From: SIG575 sp045542485
GTDB taxonomy: Bacteria; Bacillota; Clostridia; Oscillospirales; Acutalibacteraceae
DNA length: 32,378 bases
Assembly (NCBI GenBank): GCA_045542485.1
Contig: JAZQLC010000050.1
Coordinates: forward strand, 1-32,378
Direction: 5' to 3'
Both the position numbers and the translations under genes were made by a program. Shown in pieces: positions 16,401-23,428 of this stretch. Below the pieces are notes generated by a model. The model was not told where the DNA came from. It did not search any database and saw only the letters and a program-made list of their open reading frames with translations. Each line of letters opens with the position of its first letter. Position 1 is the stretch's first letter.

Positions 16401-19115
16401 AATCCCATTGAATCGGTTACTCTTGATAAGAATCTTGTTGAAGTTAATGTGAATTCTGATGACTTCCAGCTTGTAGCGACTGTTCTTGGTGTAAACGGTG
16501 GTCCTGCAGATATCTCTGAAGTTGTTTGGACTTCAAGTGACACAAGTGTTGCCACAGTTGATGAAAATGGTGTTGTTTCGATCCATGCAGGTGGTTATGC
16601 AGAAATCAAAGCAGAATCGGTTGTTGGTGGATACTATGATATCTGTAAGGTTTATGTTACAACAGATAAATCAGCTCTTGGATCAGTTCTTCAGCAGACT
16701 ATTGATGAGAATTATCAGAGACTTGACTATATTGAAACAACATACAATGCCTATCTTGAGGCATATGATTATGCAGTGAGAGTTTACAGTAATAATGAAG
16801 CTTCTCAGGAAGAAATTGACCGTGCAACCGAATGGCTTACAAATGCAATCAATGCTCTTGAGCCTTATATCCATGTTGATTCAATTCTTGTTTACAATGA
16901 TATTACCAATAATGCTGATGATTTTGTAACAAGTAAAATCTCAAAATGGGTTTCAATTAAGGGTGAAACTGTACAGCTTTCATATGTTATTAATCCTTCG
17001 GACGCAATGTATGAATCAATTGAATGGTTAAGTGATAACAGTAATATATCTGTTGACCAGAATGGTCTTGTAAAAGCAGAAAAGAATGAAAAGCATGTTG
17101 CCGGTATAACGCTTACCATTACAGACTATTACGGTGTTAAATATACAAAGACTATTTACGTTGCTTTCGTTAATGACCCCGTAACAGGTATTTCTATCAG
17201 CAAATCTGAACTTACGGGTTACTCCGGTGGTACAGATTCACTCAGTTGCACAGTACAACCTGACAGTGGTTTGTATGAAGCTGATGTTAAAGATGTTATC
17301 TGGTCAACTTCAGACGAAAGTGTAGCAATGGTCAATAACGAGGGTAAGGTATACTTTGTTGACGGTGGCGAATGCTACATAACCGTTACAACTAAAGATG
17401 GCGGACACTCCGCAAGTTGTAAAGTTATAGTTACTGCAACAGATGCAAAACTTGCTCTTGCTGAAGCTATAAGAAAAGCAAAGAATATGAATGCCGATCT
17501 TTACACTGAAGATTCATACGCAGTACTTGCTGATGCTATCGCATATGCAGAAAGTGTTTATAATATTGCTCTTGCAACAACAACGCAGATTAACGAAGCA
17601 ATTATGCGTATAGATGATGCAAAGGGCCAACTTGTTTATGTTCTTGCTGATTATACGGTTGTTGAAGACGCTATAAAGGCTTTCAACGAGCTTGACAGAA
17701 CTCAGTTTAACGAAAGTGACCTTCAGGCAATTCAGGATATTATCGACAGCATTGACTGGAATCTTGATGTTTCAAATCAGGATAGAGTAAATGAGTATGC
17801 AGGTGATATAAACTATGCAATTTCGACTCTTCCTGAACGTGATGCTGATCTTGTTGCGCTCAACAAGGCAATTGAAGATGCAGAGGCTGTTGAAAGATCT
17901 CTTTATTCTAATGCTGATATTCTTGATGAGCCTCTTATGAATGCTATTGAAGCACGAGATGCGGGATATAAAATTTCTGATCAGAGTCTTGTTGACTTTA
18001 TCACTTCAAAACTTAATAATGCAATTAACTCTCTTGAACTGAAGGGTGCTGACAAAGCCGCTCTTGTAACGGCTGTTAACCTTAAACTTACATATCCGGA
18101 CTATCTTGAATTTTACGATGCTGACCTTCTTGCAGCTTGGGAAGCAATTGTAGTTGAAGGTAAGGCTATGGCTAATGATAAGTCTCTTACAATTCTTGAT
18201 AACGATATTGTCAGTGCTAAGGCTGAAGAAGTTTATGCTGCATACGAAGCAGTTGAAGCAAGTTTCAAAGTTGTTATTGTGACAGAAGGTTTGAACTCAG
18301 CAATCGAAGAAGCTGAAAATCTTCTCCCGGATGATTACATTGATAATCCTCAGGAAAGATATCAGCCTCTTGTGGATGCTGTTAATGCAGGTAAAGCTCT
18401 TCTTCTTGAAGAACTTAATAATCCCGAAGATCAGACCCGTGTCAATGAAGCTGAACAGAATATCAGAAATCTGATTGATGAAATGTTTGGCACTCCTGCT
18501 GATTACACTGAGGTAAATAATGCAGTTGAGAGATTTGAAGCAGTTGATAAGTTTGTCTATACTGACGACTCAGTTCAGTCAGTTCAGGATCTTATTGATG
18601 GTATTGATTGGGAATATACAGCAGTAATGCAGGATGTTGTTGATTCTCTTGCTGCTGAAATTAACAAGGCAATTGATAACCTCGTGCTTACCGAAGAAAC
18701 AAAGATTGAAGCAATCGAAAGTGTCGGATCAACAGTTAATGAAGATAAAAAGTTCATTTATGGTGTTGATGAGGGTCTTGATGATATTGAAGAATATGTC
18801 CGTATAATAAACGGCACAATTGTTTGTACTGAAACACCTAATGGTCTTGGTACAGGTTCAGTTATCGATGTTGTTGATAAAAACGGCGAGATTGTTGACA
18901 GTTACACTCTTGTTATCTTCGGAGATGTAAACGGTGACGGCTTTGTTGACGCACAGGATTCACTTTACATCTGGGTAATTATTATGTCAGGTGATACCGC
19001 TACAAATGCCCAGAATTTTGCTGCCGATGTCAACAGAGACGGATTCATTGACCAGGCAGATATGGATCTCGTAGAACAGGTTGGTGCTCTCAACGCGACT
19101 GTTGAACAAAGATAA
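10491..19115 (+). CDS. Giant secreted Big/FIVAR repeat protein with C-terminal dockerin
   Basis: The 2874-residue product begins with a signal peptide (MKKKALRIES, a hydrophobic core, probable cleavage after VEASAA near residue 36). I chose the ATG at 10491 because AAGGAGG sits nine bases upstream. Residues about 37-580 hold four divergent Ig-like Big domains. Residues 583-2386 hold seven tandem modules of about 257 residues. Residues 2387-2733 are predicted helical, FIVAR-like segments. Residues 2734-2810 form a short domain (KKFIYGVDEGL...), and 2811-2874 form a dockerin. No sortase motif or transmembrane anchor is visible, so attachment is probably through dockerin-cohesin binding to a scaffold or surface protein encoded elsewhere. 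No glycoside hydrolase or protease domain is recognisable; a structural or adhesive role is inferred. A terminator follows, and a regulator gene precedes it. Confidence 0.9.
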   Translation: MKKKALRIESLVLVLTLIVTCLVPGFSKILPTVEASAATHEIDIVDANGNSVTQQIKVMESEQVQLSYKLIDCSMPEGGYVVWKSDTPLNASVDQTGVVRGHDSSKGAAVRLWLENDVKTIPIIGNSLAKTLESILYSDNIDLDTMDTESIVNVVSETLGGGSVANSLVNSLRDRLNSIDTTITVCLYDQFDSLVATDSVHVLVTNSDKWYANVIPNGAFILNKDSLPTTVAVGGKLTLEGGVTPLRLGYGVTWSISGKTIFDKAEDFATFDESTGEIVFLKEGQVTVKVAPNADQIVDKLMGYINDLAELGNEVDTADIADILVKVMGLNVSTNTVKFVIDIIAAAAGAGTNTASLITQAVKYVANWTLEATINDSITFTIVDSLEIKGFEIGGDLEVKEGETSQLYITNVIPQGANSTNVVWSVEDESIAYVDKYGILIGRDAGGISSINKKTTKVTASVDGISASAEVTVTGKLVTQPVDIKVLGPSVVQPGETVQYNAKVYPDRSNAAVRWGLVGDDGKIVYAKDGASVSNTSATIDSDGNFTALEGGGGLVQIAVKAGTISTCERTFDVYIGTLAQGIEIDQGDFLSVEVPTSKTYNNMSTQLTVTFNPPNASNQNVRWSVLDGKNIEVSPSGVVKPSKNSSAWGIIQAKSFDGGFTDTIYVSFANYPVTGVTVNPTTVDLIVGEKTTISTTVAPEGWGASGAKIGDASIKTCHWTSSDNSVAKVENGVVTAVNSGTCTITATTVDGGYQASATITVRPDKTRLIYAMKLFESGKLDEENCPPDDWAALTEAYNTAVEVMNTEFAYQHTCDKAAQAIIDLYDKVGAYVQLFGVEITLGEEAAPDFYTVQVDTSKSYKTYSVDFGHKFNPENAMYASMEWKSESPSVTVDQNGVCSPSENKACASVITFTAIDYLGNAVSDSVVVAFANYPVTGVTLDKTEITDALVYNTGKLTPTIAPEGWGASGAKIGDASIKDVIWTTSDASVVSVDENGNLTYNGTGTAIVTVLTLDGGFTATCEITVSVNKTMLAETIAEMDSYNLVEEEWTVKTFDDYKAAYATATALMSDPNATQKQVDDAKAELILCYNSLKRFIKTEDVIIQVDGQTAPEYISVKSPLYTTANLQLVARVLPLDSMYVSVEWSTDSSSIKVDENGKVTPASGTAAGYGWVTVTVTDERGNVVTDKVHVSFAMYPVSYLTITPESIETSLDVAPVKLSVEAKHVATSVVTHNATIQKVYWSSDNDTIVSVDENGQLTYNNAGQATITATAADGGIQATCVVTVAGDKSRLRAAIAEADEAAIDIQQYTYETSMAYVSAYEHAIEVEGSVVYTQEEIDAAADNLSSALAALEPYIHMTDLNVYYNGSTAPEFISIKVPTHKTYTSQSVTLTYDYAPADAMFSSIVWSSSNPNVSCENGVVKPIKNEACGSTITLTATDHYGNKIEKTVYVAFANYEATGITIDKTEFTVSYGASSQTITATVVRDAWDNWFGPSVSDVVWRTTDPDVATVENGVVTFVEAGTCEIIASTLYGGHSAVCKVTVLSDSTPLQEVYAMTTALNLKHEEYTAESWAPFIDAYNKAAMILALNNPKQRDIDAATTALWDTYNNLEKYIKVQNVIITYNGADAASHISQTVGLAANYTNSSIGLGYRILPANATWASITWSSSNSTVAVSSAGVCTPTVNEACWSLITLCVTDTRGRAYTDTVYVAFAKYQVTGISVSPSEINDAVVGTTSQITYSITPKATAGVGEANIKDVMWSSSDESIAVVYNGTVEFHNTGIVKITATTCDGGYQASTTIKVYADKSALKEIIEYVDTLVYTDYTPATWAVLQEKYNEALAVYNAEDPSQAEVNAAKEVLSDAISDLIEYVYISDVKISCDGNTSDFINVIVAEDQAYLAASAVVEYIVTPDSAMYTDVEWSYDGSIVFNPVSGLVAPMYNTPCFGRLYLTITDDFGNEYKTTSYVTFSRNPIESVTLDKNLVEVNVNSDDFQLVATVLGVNGGPADISEVVWTSSDTSVATVDENGVVSIHAGGYAEIKAESVVGGYYDICKVYVTTDKSALGSVLQQTIDENYQRLDYIETTYNAYLEAYDYAVRVYSNNEASQEEIDRATEWLTNAINALEPYIHVDSILVYNDITNNADDFVTSKISKWVSIKGETVQLSYVINPSDAMYESIEWLSDNSNISVDQNGLVKAEKNEKHVAGITLTITDYYGVKYTKTIYVAFVNDPVTGISISKSELTGYSGGTDSLSCTVQPDSGLYEADVKDVIWSTSDESVAMVNNEGKVYFVDGGECYITVTTKDGGHSASCKVIVTATDAKLALAEAIRKAKNMNADLYTEDSYAVLADAIAYAESVYNIALATTTQINEAIMRIDDAKGQLVYVLADYTVVEDAIKAFNELDRTQFNESDLQAIQDIIDSIDWNLDVSNQDRVNEYAGDINYAISTLPERDADLVALNKAIEDAEAVERSLYSNADILDEPLMNAIEARDAGYKISDQSLVDFITSKLNNAINSLELKGADKAALVTAVNLKLTYPDYLEFYDADLLAAWEAIVVEGKAMANDKSLTILDNDIVSAKAEEVYAAYEAVEASFKVVIVTEGLNSAIEEAENLLPDDYIDNPQERYQPLVDAVNAGKALLLEELNNPEDQTRVNEAEQNIRNLIDEMFGTPADYTEVNNAVERFEAVDKFVYTDDSVQSVQDLIDGIDWEYTAVMQDVVDSLAAEINKAIDNLVLTEETKIEAIESVGSTVNEDKKFIYGVDEGLDDIEEYVRIINGTIVCTETPNGLGTGSVIDVVDKNGEIVDSYTLVIFGDVNGDGFVDAQDSLYIWVIIMSGDTATNAQNFAADVNRDGFIDQADMDLVEQVGALNATVEQR
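12237..17648 (+). repeat. Seven tandem ~257-residue modules in the giant protein
   Basis: Module starts fall at 12237, 13002, 13794, 14571, 15345, 16116 and 16884 (residues 583, 838, 1102, 1361, 1619, 1876 and 2132), giving lengths of 255-264 residues. Each has three parts. First is an Ig-like domain with a P-x-[ND/SD]-A-M-like turn and a W-S-S-like strand. Next comes a junction resembling YVAFANYPVTG, leading into a Big_2-like domain ending DGG-x2-A-x-C/T-x-VTV. Last is a FIVAR-like helical segment with conserved Y-T...W/Y and Q-x-E-[IV]-[DN]-A-A-x2-L. DNA copies are diverged, so this is an old protein-level repeat rather than a recent DNA amplification. Confidence 0.88.
12585..13427 (+). 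repeat. Identical 18-residue segment in modules 1 and 2
   Basis: APEGWGASGAKIGDASIK is encoded at 12585-12638 and again at 13374-13427. The two 54-base copies differ at seven positions, every one of them a third-codon position, so the peptide is identical. Modules 4 and 5 carry only faint relatives of it. Confidence 0.9.
18921..19112 (+). other. Type I dockerin domain (C-terminus of giant protein)
   Basis: Two EF-hand-like calcium loops are present: DVNGDGFVDAQD starting near residue 2812 and DVNRDGFIDQAD near residue 2846. A linker with a hydrophobic helix joins them (SLYIWVIIMSG). Dockerins bind cohesin modules calcium-dependently. Both loops keep the D-x-N-x-D-G-x-[IV]-D pattern and should be functional. 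Confidence 0.88.
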
Positions 19116-19150
19116 AAATTTAACAATTTTGTGCACTCATCATAAAAAAT

Positions 19151-19185
19151 CCCCCACTGCTCAGGCAGTTGGGGGTAATTTTTAT
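19151..19185 (+). terminator. Terminator after the giant protein gene
   Basis: CCCCCACTGC (19151-19160) pairs with GCAGTTGGGGG (19165-19175) through a 4-base loop and one bulged T. TAATTTTTA follows. An A-run precedes it. Confidence 0.88.
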
Positions 19186-19202
19186 GATTTATAATAATTT
19201 GG

Positions 19203-19231
19203 TTGAATTTCTCTTTTTGTTGTGCTAAAAT
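19203..19231 (+). promoter_or_regulatory. Promoter of the EIIC-like transporter gene
   Basis: TTGAAT (19203-19208), 17-base spacer, TAAAAT (19226-19231), about 30 bases before the start codon. Confidence 0.7.
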
Positions 19232-19261
19232 AAGACAAAATTTGCAAGGTGGCGATATTTT

Positions 19262-20338
19262 ATGAGCGAACATAAAAAAGGAAAATTCAAGGCTTTTCTT
19301 GACAGAAAAGACATAAGTTTTTCCGCAAAGCGTTACGGTATCGATGCTCTCAGTGCTATGGCACAAGGACTTTTTGCTTCGTTACTTATCGGTACAATTA
19401 TCAGCACAATCGGAACGCAATTCGATATTCCTGTACTTGTTCAGATAGGAACATATGCTAAAAATGTTTCTGGACCTGCTATGGCGATTGCTATCGGATA
19501 TGCACTACACTGCCCTCCGCTTGTTTTGTTTTCACTTGCTGCGGTCGGTTTTGCGGCAAATGAATGTGGTGGGGCAGGAGGTCCTCTTGCAGTGCTTTTA
19601 ATTGCAATTGTTGCTTCTGAACTTGGAAAAGCTGTGAGTAAGGAAACGAAGATTGATATTATCGTTACACCTTTTGTAACAATCGCTTCAGGTGTTCTCC
19701 TTTCTGTTTATTGTGCACCGTATATCGGAAAAGCTGCTAGTCTTGTGGGCGAACTTATTATGATGGCTACTGAACTTCATCCCTTTGTTATGGGTATAAT
19801 TGTCTCAGTTGTGGTAGGTGTTGCCCTTACACTTCCAATCAGTAGCGCTGCTATATGTGCTGCTCTCAGTCTTACCGGCCTCGCAGGTGGTGCAGCTCTC
19901 GCAGGTTGTTGCGCACAGATGGTGGGCTTTGCAGTGATGAGCTACAAAGAAAACAAATTTGGTGGTTTACTTGCTCAGGGTATTGGTACAAGTATGCTTC
20001 AGATGGGTAACATTGTAAAGAATCCTAAAATCTGGATTCCTCCTACGGTTGCTTCTGCAATCTGCGGACCTCTCGCGACTTGCGTGTTTAAGCTCCAGAT
20101 GAATGGTGCGGCTATTTCTTCAGGTATGGGTACTTGTGGTTTTGTTGGACAGATAGGTGTATATACAGGTTGGCTCAGTGATATTGCATCAGGCCTTAAA
20201 ACAGCGATCACTCCTATGGATTGGATTGGTCTTGTTGTGATTTCAGTTGTTGCACCTGCGATTATAACTCCGATTATTGCTCTTCCTTTGAGAAAAATCG
20301 GCTGGATTAAAGAAAATGACTTAAAACTTGATTTATAA
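19262..20338 (+). CDS. PTS_EIIC_2-type membrane transporter
   Basis: This 358-residue polytopic membrane protein has around eight to ten hydrophobic segments. It resembles the PTS_EIIC_2 family (PTS sugar transporter subunit IIC-like). It carries glycine/alanine-rich segments such as GFAANECGGAGGPLAVLL and the conserved-looking loops GGLLAQGIGTSMLQMGNI and KNPKIWIPPT. The ATG is preceded by AAGGTGG at nine bases. No EIIA, EIIB, HPr or EI gene is nearby, and members of this family often stand alone, so PTS-dependent transport is uncertain and the substrate unknown. It is flanked by its own promoter and terminator, and forms a single-gene unit after the giant protein gene. Confidence 0.78.
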   Translation: MSEHKKGKFKAFLDRKDISFSAKRYGIDALSAMAQGLFASLLIGTIISTIGTQFDIPVLVQIGTYAKNVSGPAMAIAIGYALHCPPLVLFSLAAVGFAANECGGAGGPLAVLLIAIVASELGKAVSKETKIDIIVTPFVTIASGVLLSVYCAPYIGKAASLVGELIMMATELHPFVMGIIVSVVVGVALTLPISSAAICAALSLTGLAGGAALAGCCAQMVGFAVMSYKENKFGGLLAQGIGTSMLQMGNIVKNPKIWIPPTVASAICGPLATCVFKLQMNGAAISSGMGTCGFVGQIGVYTGWLSDIASGLKTAITPMDWIGLVVISVVAPAIITPIIALPLRKIGWIKENDLKLDL

Positions 20339-20343
20339 TAGAT

Positions 20344-20371
20344 AAAAACACGGTTTTATACCGTGTTTTTT
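20344..20371 (+). terminator. Terminator of the EIIC-like gene
   Basis: An 11-bp stem, AAAAACACGGT (20344-20354) with ACCGTGTTTTT (20360-20370), has a 5-base loop. Its right arm doubles as the T-run. Confidence 0.9.
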
Positions 20372-20372
20372 G

Positions 20373-20401
20373 TTGCTAAAATAATTATTTTATTGTATAA
20401 T
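20373..20401 (+). promoter_or_regulatory. Promoter of the trmB-HAD-nadE operon
   Basis: TTGCTA (20373-20378), 17-base spacer, TATAAT (20396-20401). It begins directly after the preceding terminator. Confidence 0.72.
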
Positions 20402-20432
20402 CTTAGTAATATATTGCATTGGAGTTATAATT

Positions 20433-21113
20433 ATGAGAATGAGAAAAAAGAAACACCTTGATGAAAGACTTGAAGCTTGTGGTGATTATTTTATAAAAGT
20501 TATGACAGATGACCTGAATTTCGAAACATCTGTTGAAACAAAAGAATATTTTGATTTTAATGAAATGTTTGGTAATGATAATCCTGTTGAACTTGAAATT
20601 GGTTGTGGCAAAGGCGGATTCATTACTGAAAAAGCAAAACAGAATCCTGACATTAATTTTCTTGCAGTTGAAAAAATTGGTAATGTTATTGTCTCTGCGT
20701 GTGAATCAGCACTTAATAATGATCTTAAAAATGTAAGATTTCTTAAATGCTCAGCAGAGTATCTTGAAAAATATATTTCTCCAAAGTCGATTTCAAGAAT
20801 TTATCTTAATTTTTCTTGTCCCTATCCTAAAAATAAATATAAAAATCACAGATTGACTAACAGAAAGTTTCTGAAAATTTATTCACATATTCTCGCTGAT
20901 GGTGCAGAAATTCATCAGAAAACAGATAATATGCACTTCTTTGAATACTCACTTGAAGAGTTTTCTATTGCAGGTTATAAAATGAAAAACATTTCTCTCG
21001 ATTTGCACAAGAGTGATTTTGAGGGGAATATTGTTACTGAGTATGAGAAGAGATTTTCTGATATGGAATTCCCGATTTACCGTCTTGAGGCTTATCTTGG
21101 GGGCGAAGAATAA
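20433..21113 (+). CDS. trmB: tRNA (guanine-N7-)-methyltransferase, divergent active-site motif
   Basis: TrmB methylates G46 in the tRNA variable loop using S-adenosylmethionine. The 226-residue protein has the clostridial N-terminus MRMRKKKHLDERLEACGDY. It also has the SAM-binding motif ELEIGCGKGGF (about residues 53-63) and the C-terminal block with KTDN and TEYEKRF. The motif normally written NFSDPWPKxRHxxRRLT instead reads NFSCPYPKNKYKNHRLT. Asp becomes C129, Trp becomes Y131, and the Arg-His pair becomes K135-Y136. These positions are strongly conserved in the family, so activity may be altered or the alignment locally shifted. The stop abuts the ATG of the HAD gene, so the two are coupled. 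Family assignment is secure; activity is not. Confidence 0.9.
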   Translation: MRMRKKKHLDERLEACGDYFIKVMTDDLNFETSVETKEYFDFNEMFGNDNPVELEIGCGKGGFITEKAKQNPDINFLAVEKIGNVIVSACESALNNDLKNVRFLKCSAEYLEKYISPKSISRIYLNFSCPYPKNKYKNHRLTNRKFLKIYSHILADGAEIHQKTDNMHFFEYSLEEFSIAGYKMKNISLDLHKSDFEGNIVTEYEKRFSDMEFPIYRLEAYLGGEE

Positions 21114-21917
21114 ATGGGGAAATTTGATGGCGTTCTGATATTAAGCGATTTTGACGGCACTTTTGCCAATGATAAGGGTATAATAACTGAAGACAACACA
21201 GACATGATTAAGTATTTCACTGAAAATGGCGGATATTTTTCAGTGTCAACGGGTAGGACCTTTCAGGGTTTTCATAAGTACAGCCCTGAATATATCAATT
21301 CGCCGGTACTTCTTGCAAATGGCGCGTTAGCTTATGATTATGAAAAGGGGAAACCGGTGTTTTTTGATGGTCTGGCTGATGAAGGGATAAAAGCTATTGA
21401 AAAGCTTTTACATGAGTTTCCTGATATTGCAGTTGAAATGTATCCGTTCAATGAAACTTTTGCTATTAATCTTACAGATTCAACCCACAGACATTTTTCG
21501 AGTCAGGGAATTGAATTTAAAATTTGCGAAAAACCCTCAGATACTGTAACTCCGTGGCAGAAAGCTATGGTCGCTTGTGGTGATACAGACCCAAGGCTTG
21601 TTCACAAATTTATGGATGAGCATACTCCTGAAATTTCATATATTAAGACTACCGGCGAATTTATTGAGATACTTGCAAAGGGAGTTGACAAGGGCAGTGG
21701 GCTCCTGAAAATAGCGAGGAAGCTTGGTGTGTGCCCTTCAGATGCGTATGCCGTCGGTGATGGTCTTAATGATATGGAAATGATTGTTGCAGCCTCAAAA
21801 GGTTTTGTTCCTGAGAACGGAAACAGCGATGTTCTGAAGGCCGCAGATTATGTTGTACGGTCAAATAATAACGGTGCAATTGCAAATGTTATAGAAATAC
21901 TTGATGAAATTTATTGA
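21114..21917 (+). CDS. Cof-type HAD phosphatase
   Basis: This 267-residue member of the HAD superfamily (subclass IIB, Cof/YidA-like) is likely a cytosolic phosphatase for small phosphorylated metabolites. The four motifs are visible. Motif I is SDFDGTF (D12 nucleophile, D14). Motif II is VSTGRT. The motif III lysine is in KGVDKGSGL, and motif IV is GDGLNDMEM. A cap domain lies between motifs II and III. The ATG follows immediately on the trmB stop, with GGGGGCGAAG within the trmB 3' end as ribosome binding site. It lies between trmB and nadE in one operon. Substrate is not predictable. Confidence 0.88.
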   Translation: MGKFDGVLILSDFDGTFANDKGIITEDNTDMIKYFTENGGYFSVSTGRTFQGFHKYSPEYINSPVLLANGALAYDYEKGKPVFFDGLADEGIKAIEKLLHEFPDIAVEMYPFNETFAINLTDSTHRHFSSQGIEFKICEKPSDTVTPWQKAMVACGDTDPRLVHKFMDEHTPEISYIKTTGEFIEILAKGVDKGSGLLKIARKLGVCPSDAYAVGDGLNDMEMIVAASKGFVPENGNSDVLKAADYVVRSNNNGAIANVIEILDEIY

Positions 21918-21934
21918 TTGAAAGGGTGTTATAA

Positions 21935-22672
21935 ATGTCTTTTGATGCAGTAAAAGTAAAAAATGATATTGTAAAATGGATTCAGGATTGGTTTGAAAAA
22001 AACGGAAAAGGCTGTAATGCTGTCATCGGCATTTCCGGTGGTAAAGATAGTTCAGCTGTCGTAGCTCTTTGTGTTGAGGCGCTTGGTAAAGATCGCGTAA
22101 TTGGTGTACTGATGCCCAACGGAGAGCAGTTTGATATTGATGTTTCAAAGGATCTTGTTGATTTCCTCGGAATCAAAAGCTATACTCTTAATATTAAAGA
22201 TGCTTTTGATTCTATCATTTCGCAGGTCGGTGAAATGACCGAAATTTCACCTTTTACGAGAACTAATCTTCCGCCGAGAATCAGAATGGCAGCCCTTTAT
22301 GCAGTTTCTCAAAGCTTTAACGGTCGCGTTGCAAATACTTGCAATCTTTCCGAAGATTGGGTGGGTTATTCTACAAAATACGGTGATGCTGCAGGTGATT
22401 TCAGCCCTCTTTCAAGGCTTACAGTTCAGGAAGTCAAGGCTGTTGCTAAAGCATGTGGATTACCTGACAGATTTGTTGAAAAAGTTCCGATTGATGGTTT
22501 GTGCGGCAAAACTGATGAAGATAATCTTGGTTTCACATATGCTCTTCTTGATAAGTATATTCGAACAGGCGTTTGCGAGGATGAGGCCACCAAGAAAAGA
22601 ATTGATGAAATGCATATCAGAAATCTGTTCAAACTGAGACTTATGGACTGTTTTGAATACAATCCCGAATAA
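21935..22672 (+). CDS. nadE: NH3-dependent NAD+ synthetase
   Basis: NadE makes NAD+ from nicotinic acid adenine dinucleotide, ATP and ammonia. The 245-residue product is the short, ammonia-dependent form without a glutaminase domain. The ATP-pyrophosphatase P-loop SGGKDSS is at 34-40. Family blocks TRTNLPPRIRMAALYAVSQ, TCNLSEDWVGYSTKYGDAAGDFSPL and DEDNLGFTYALLDKYI are present. The ATG is preceded by AAGGGTG. It is the last gene of the trmB operon and ends at a bidirectional terminator. Dependence on free ammonia is of interest beside the carA variant later in the window. Confidence 0.95.
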   Translation: MSFDAVKVKNDIVKWIQDWFEKNGKGCNAVIGISGGKDSSAVVALCVEALGKDRVIGVLMPNGEQFDIDVSKDLVDFLGIKSYTLNIKDAFDSIISQVGEMTEISPFTRTNLPPRIRMAALYAVSQSFNGRVANTCNLSEDWVGYSTKYGDAAGDFSPLSRLTVQEVKAVAKACGLPDRFVEKVPIDGLCGKTDEDNLGFTYALLDKYIRTGVCEDEATKKRIDEMHIRNLFKLRLMDCFEYNPE

Positions 22673-22678
22673 AAAATT

Positions 22679-22716
22679 CCCGTCTGAATTTTCATTTCAG
22701 ACGGGTTGATTTTTTA
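22679..22716. terminator. Bidirectional terminator between nadE and the PAP2 gene
   Basis: CCCGTCTGAA (22679-22688) pairs with TTCAGACGGG (22696-22705) through a 7-base loop. TTGATTTTTTA follows on plus and an A-run (AAAAAATT) precedes it, serving as the T-run on minus. The two genes converge on it. Confidence 0.9.
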
Positions 22717-23364
22717 TGCTTTTTTCTTTTTCTTGAAAAGGTCAAAATCAAAAATCCATTTAATGAATTTTATGTTGCTGTTATAAAGTGCATTGACGAT
22801 AAGGTATGAAACCAGACCTGCGATGAATCCTACAACAAGTCCACCGAGTACATCTGAGGGATAGTGTACACAAAGATAAATTCTTGTGATACCCATAACG
22901 ACTGCAAATATGAAAGCTGTCCAGCTTACTTTTTTGTTTGTTGTGAAGAAAAGTCCTGTCATTGTTGCCATAGCTGAAGTTGTATGGCCTGAAGGAAATG
23001 AGAACTCACTTTCAATGTGAGAACCTGCATCTATCCACCACTGACGGAAAATATGAGCTTCATCAATATACGGTCTGGGTCTTGCTATAATGGGTTTTAT
23101 GGATATGTTTGTGAAGAGTGCACCGACGATAATAGCACCGAGCATTGCTGCACCGACTTTTCTTGTTTTCTTGAAAACTATAAGTACAAGTGAAAGGAGA
23201 ATGAGGAAGATACCATCATCACCTAACTTAGTTATAGAACCAAGAAGAATGTCAAAAAAATCTCCTGACGCACCCACATTGAGTTTATGAAAAAATTCCA
23301 TAATAGCATAGTCAAATCCTGCAAAAGTTTCATTAATCCATTGTGCTGCTGCAGAAATTTCCAT
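22714..23364 (-). CDS. PAP2-family membrane phosphatase
   Basis: This 216-residue integral membrane phosphatase carries all three phosphatidic acid phosphatase type 2 signatures. They are K90-x6-R97-P98 (KPIIARPRP), PSGHT at 124-128, and R161-x5-H167-x3-D171 (TRIYLCVHYPSD). Hydrophobic segments before, between and after these fit six transmembrane helices. The active site should face outward. Likely substrates are undecaprenyl pyrophosphate or other lipid phosphates; sequence does not choose. The ATG follows AAGGAGG. It ends in a lysine-rich tail (KKKKKA). Own promoter; it converges on nadE. Confidence 0.9.
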   Translation of the reverse strand: MEISAAAQWINETFAGFDYAIMEFFHKLNVGASGDFFDILLGSITKLGDDGIFLILLSLVLIVFKKTRKVGAAMLGAIIVGALFTNISIKPIIARPRPYIDEAHIFRQWWIDAGSHIESEFSFPSGHTTSAMATMTGLFFTTNKKVSWTAFIFAVVMGITRIYLCVHYPSDVLGGLVVGFIAGLVSYLIVNALYNSNIKFIKWIFDFDLFKKKKKA

Positions 23365-23393
23365 TTCTATAACCTCCTTATTTATTTTGGTAT

Positions 23394-23422
23394 ATTATAT
23401 CATATTTCATCTGACTTTTCAA
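23394..23422 (-). promoter_or_regulatory. Promoter of the PAP2 gene
   Basis: On the minus strand TTGAAA (plus 23417-23422), 17-base spacer, TATAAT (plus 23394-23399). This is a near-consensus sigma-A promoter lying just beyond the upstream gene's terminator. Confidence 0.82.
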
Positions 23423-23428
23423 TAGACA

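Noticed and set aside
12237..17648. Tandem DNA repeat or CRISPR-like array
   Set aside because: The periodicity is at protein level (about 770 bases) with strongly diverged DNA and no short identical repeats with spacers.
18965..19366. 133-codon open frame on the minus strand
   Set aside because: It spans the dockerin end, a terminator, a promoter and the start of the transporter gene, and has no recognisable domain; it is antisense noise.
19262..20338. Complete sugar PTS locus
   Set aside because: Only an EIIC-like membrane protein is present; no EIIA, EIIB or HPr gene lies in the window.
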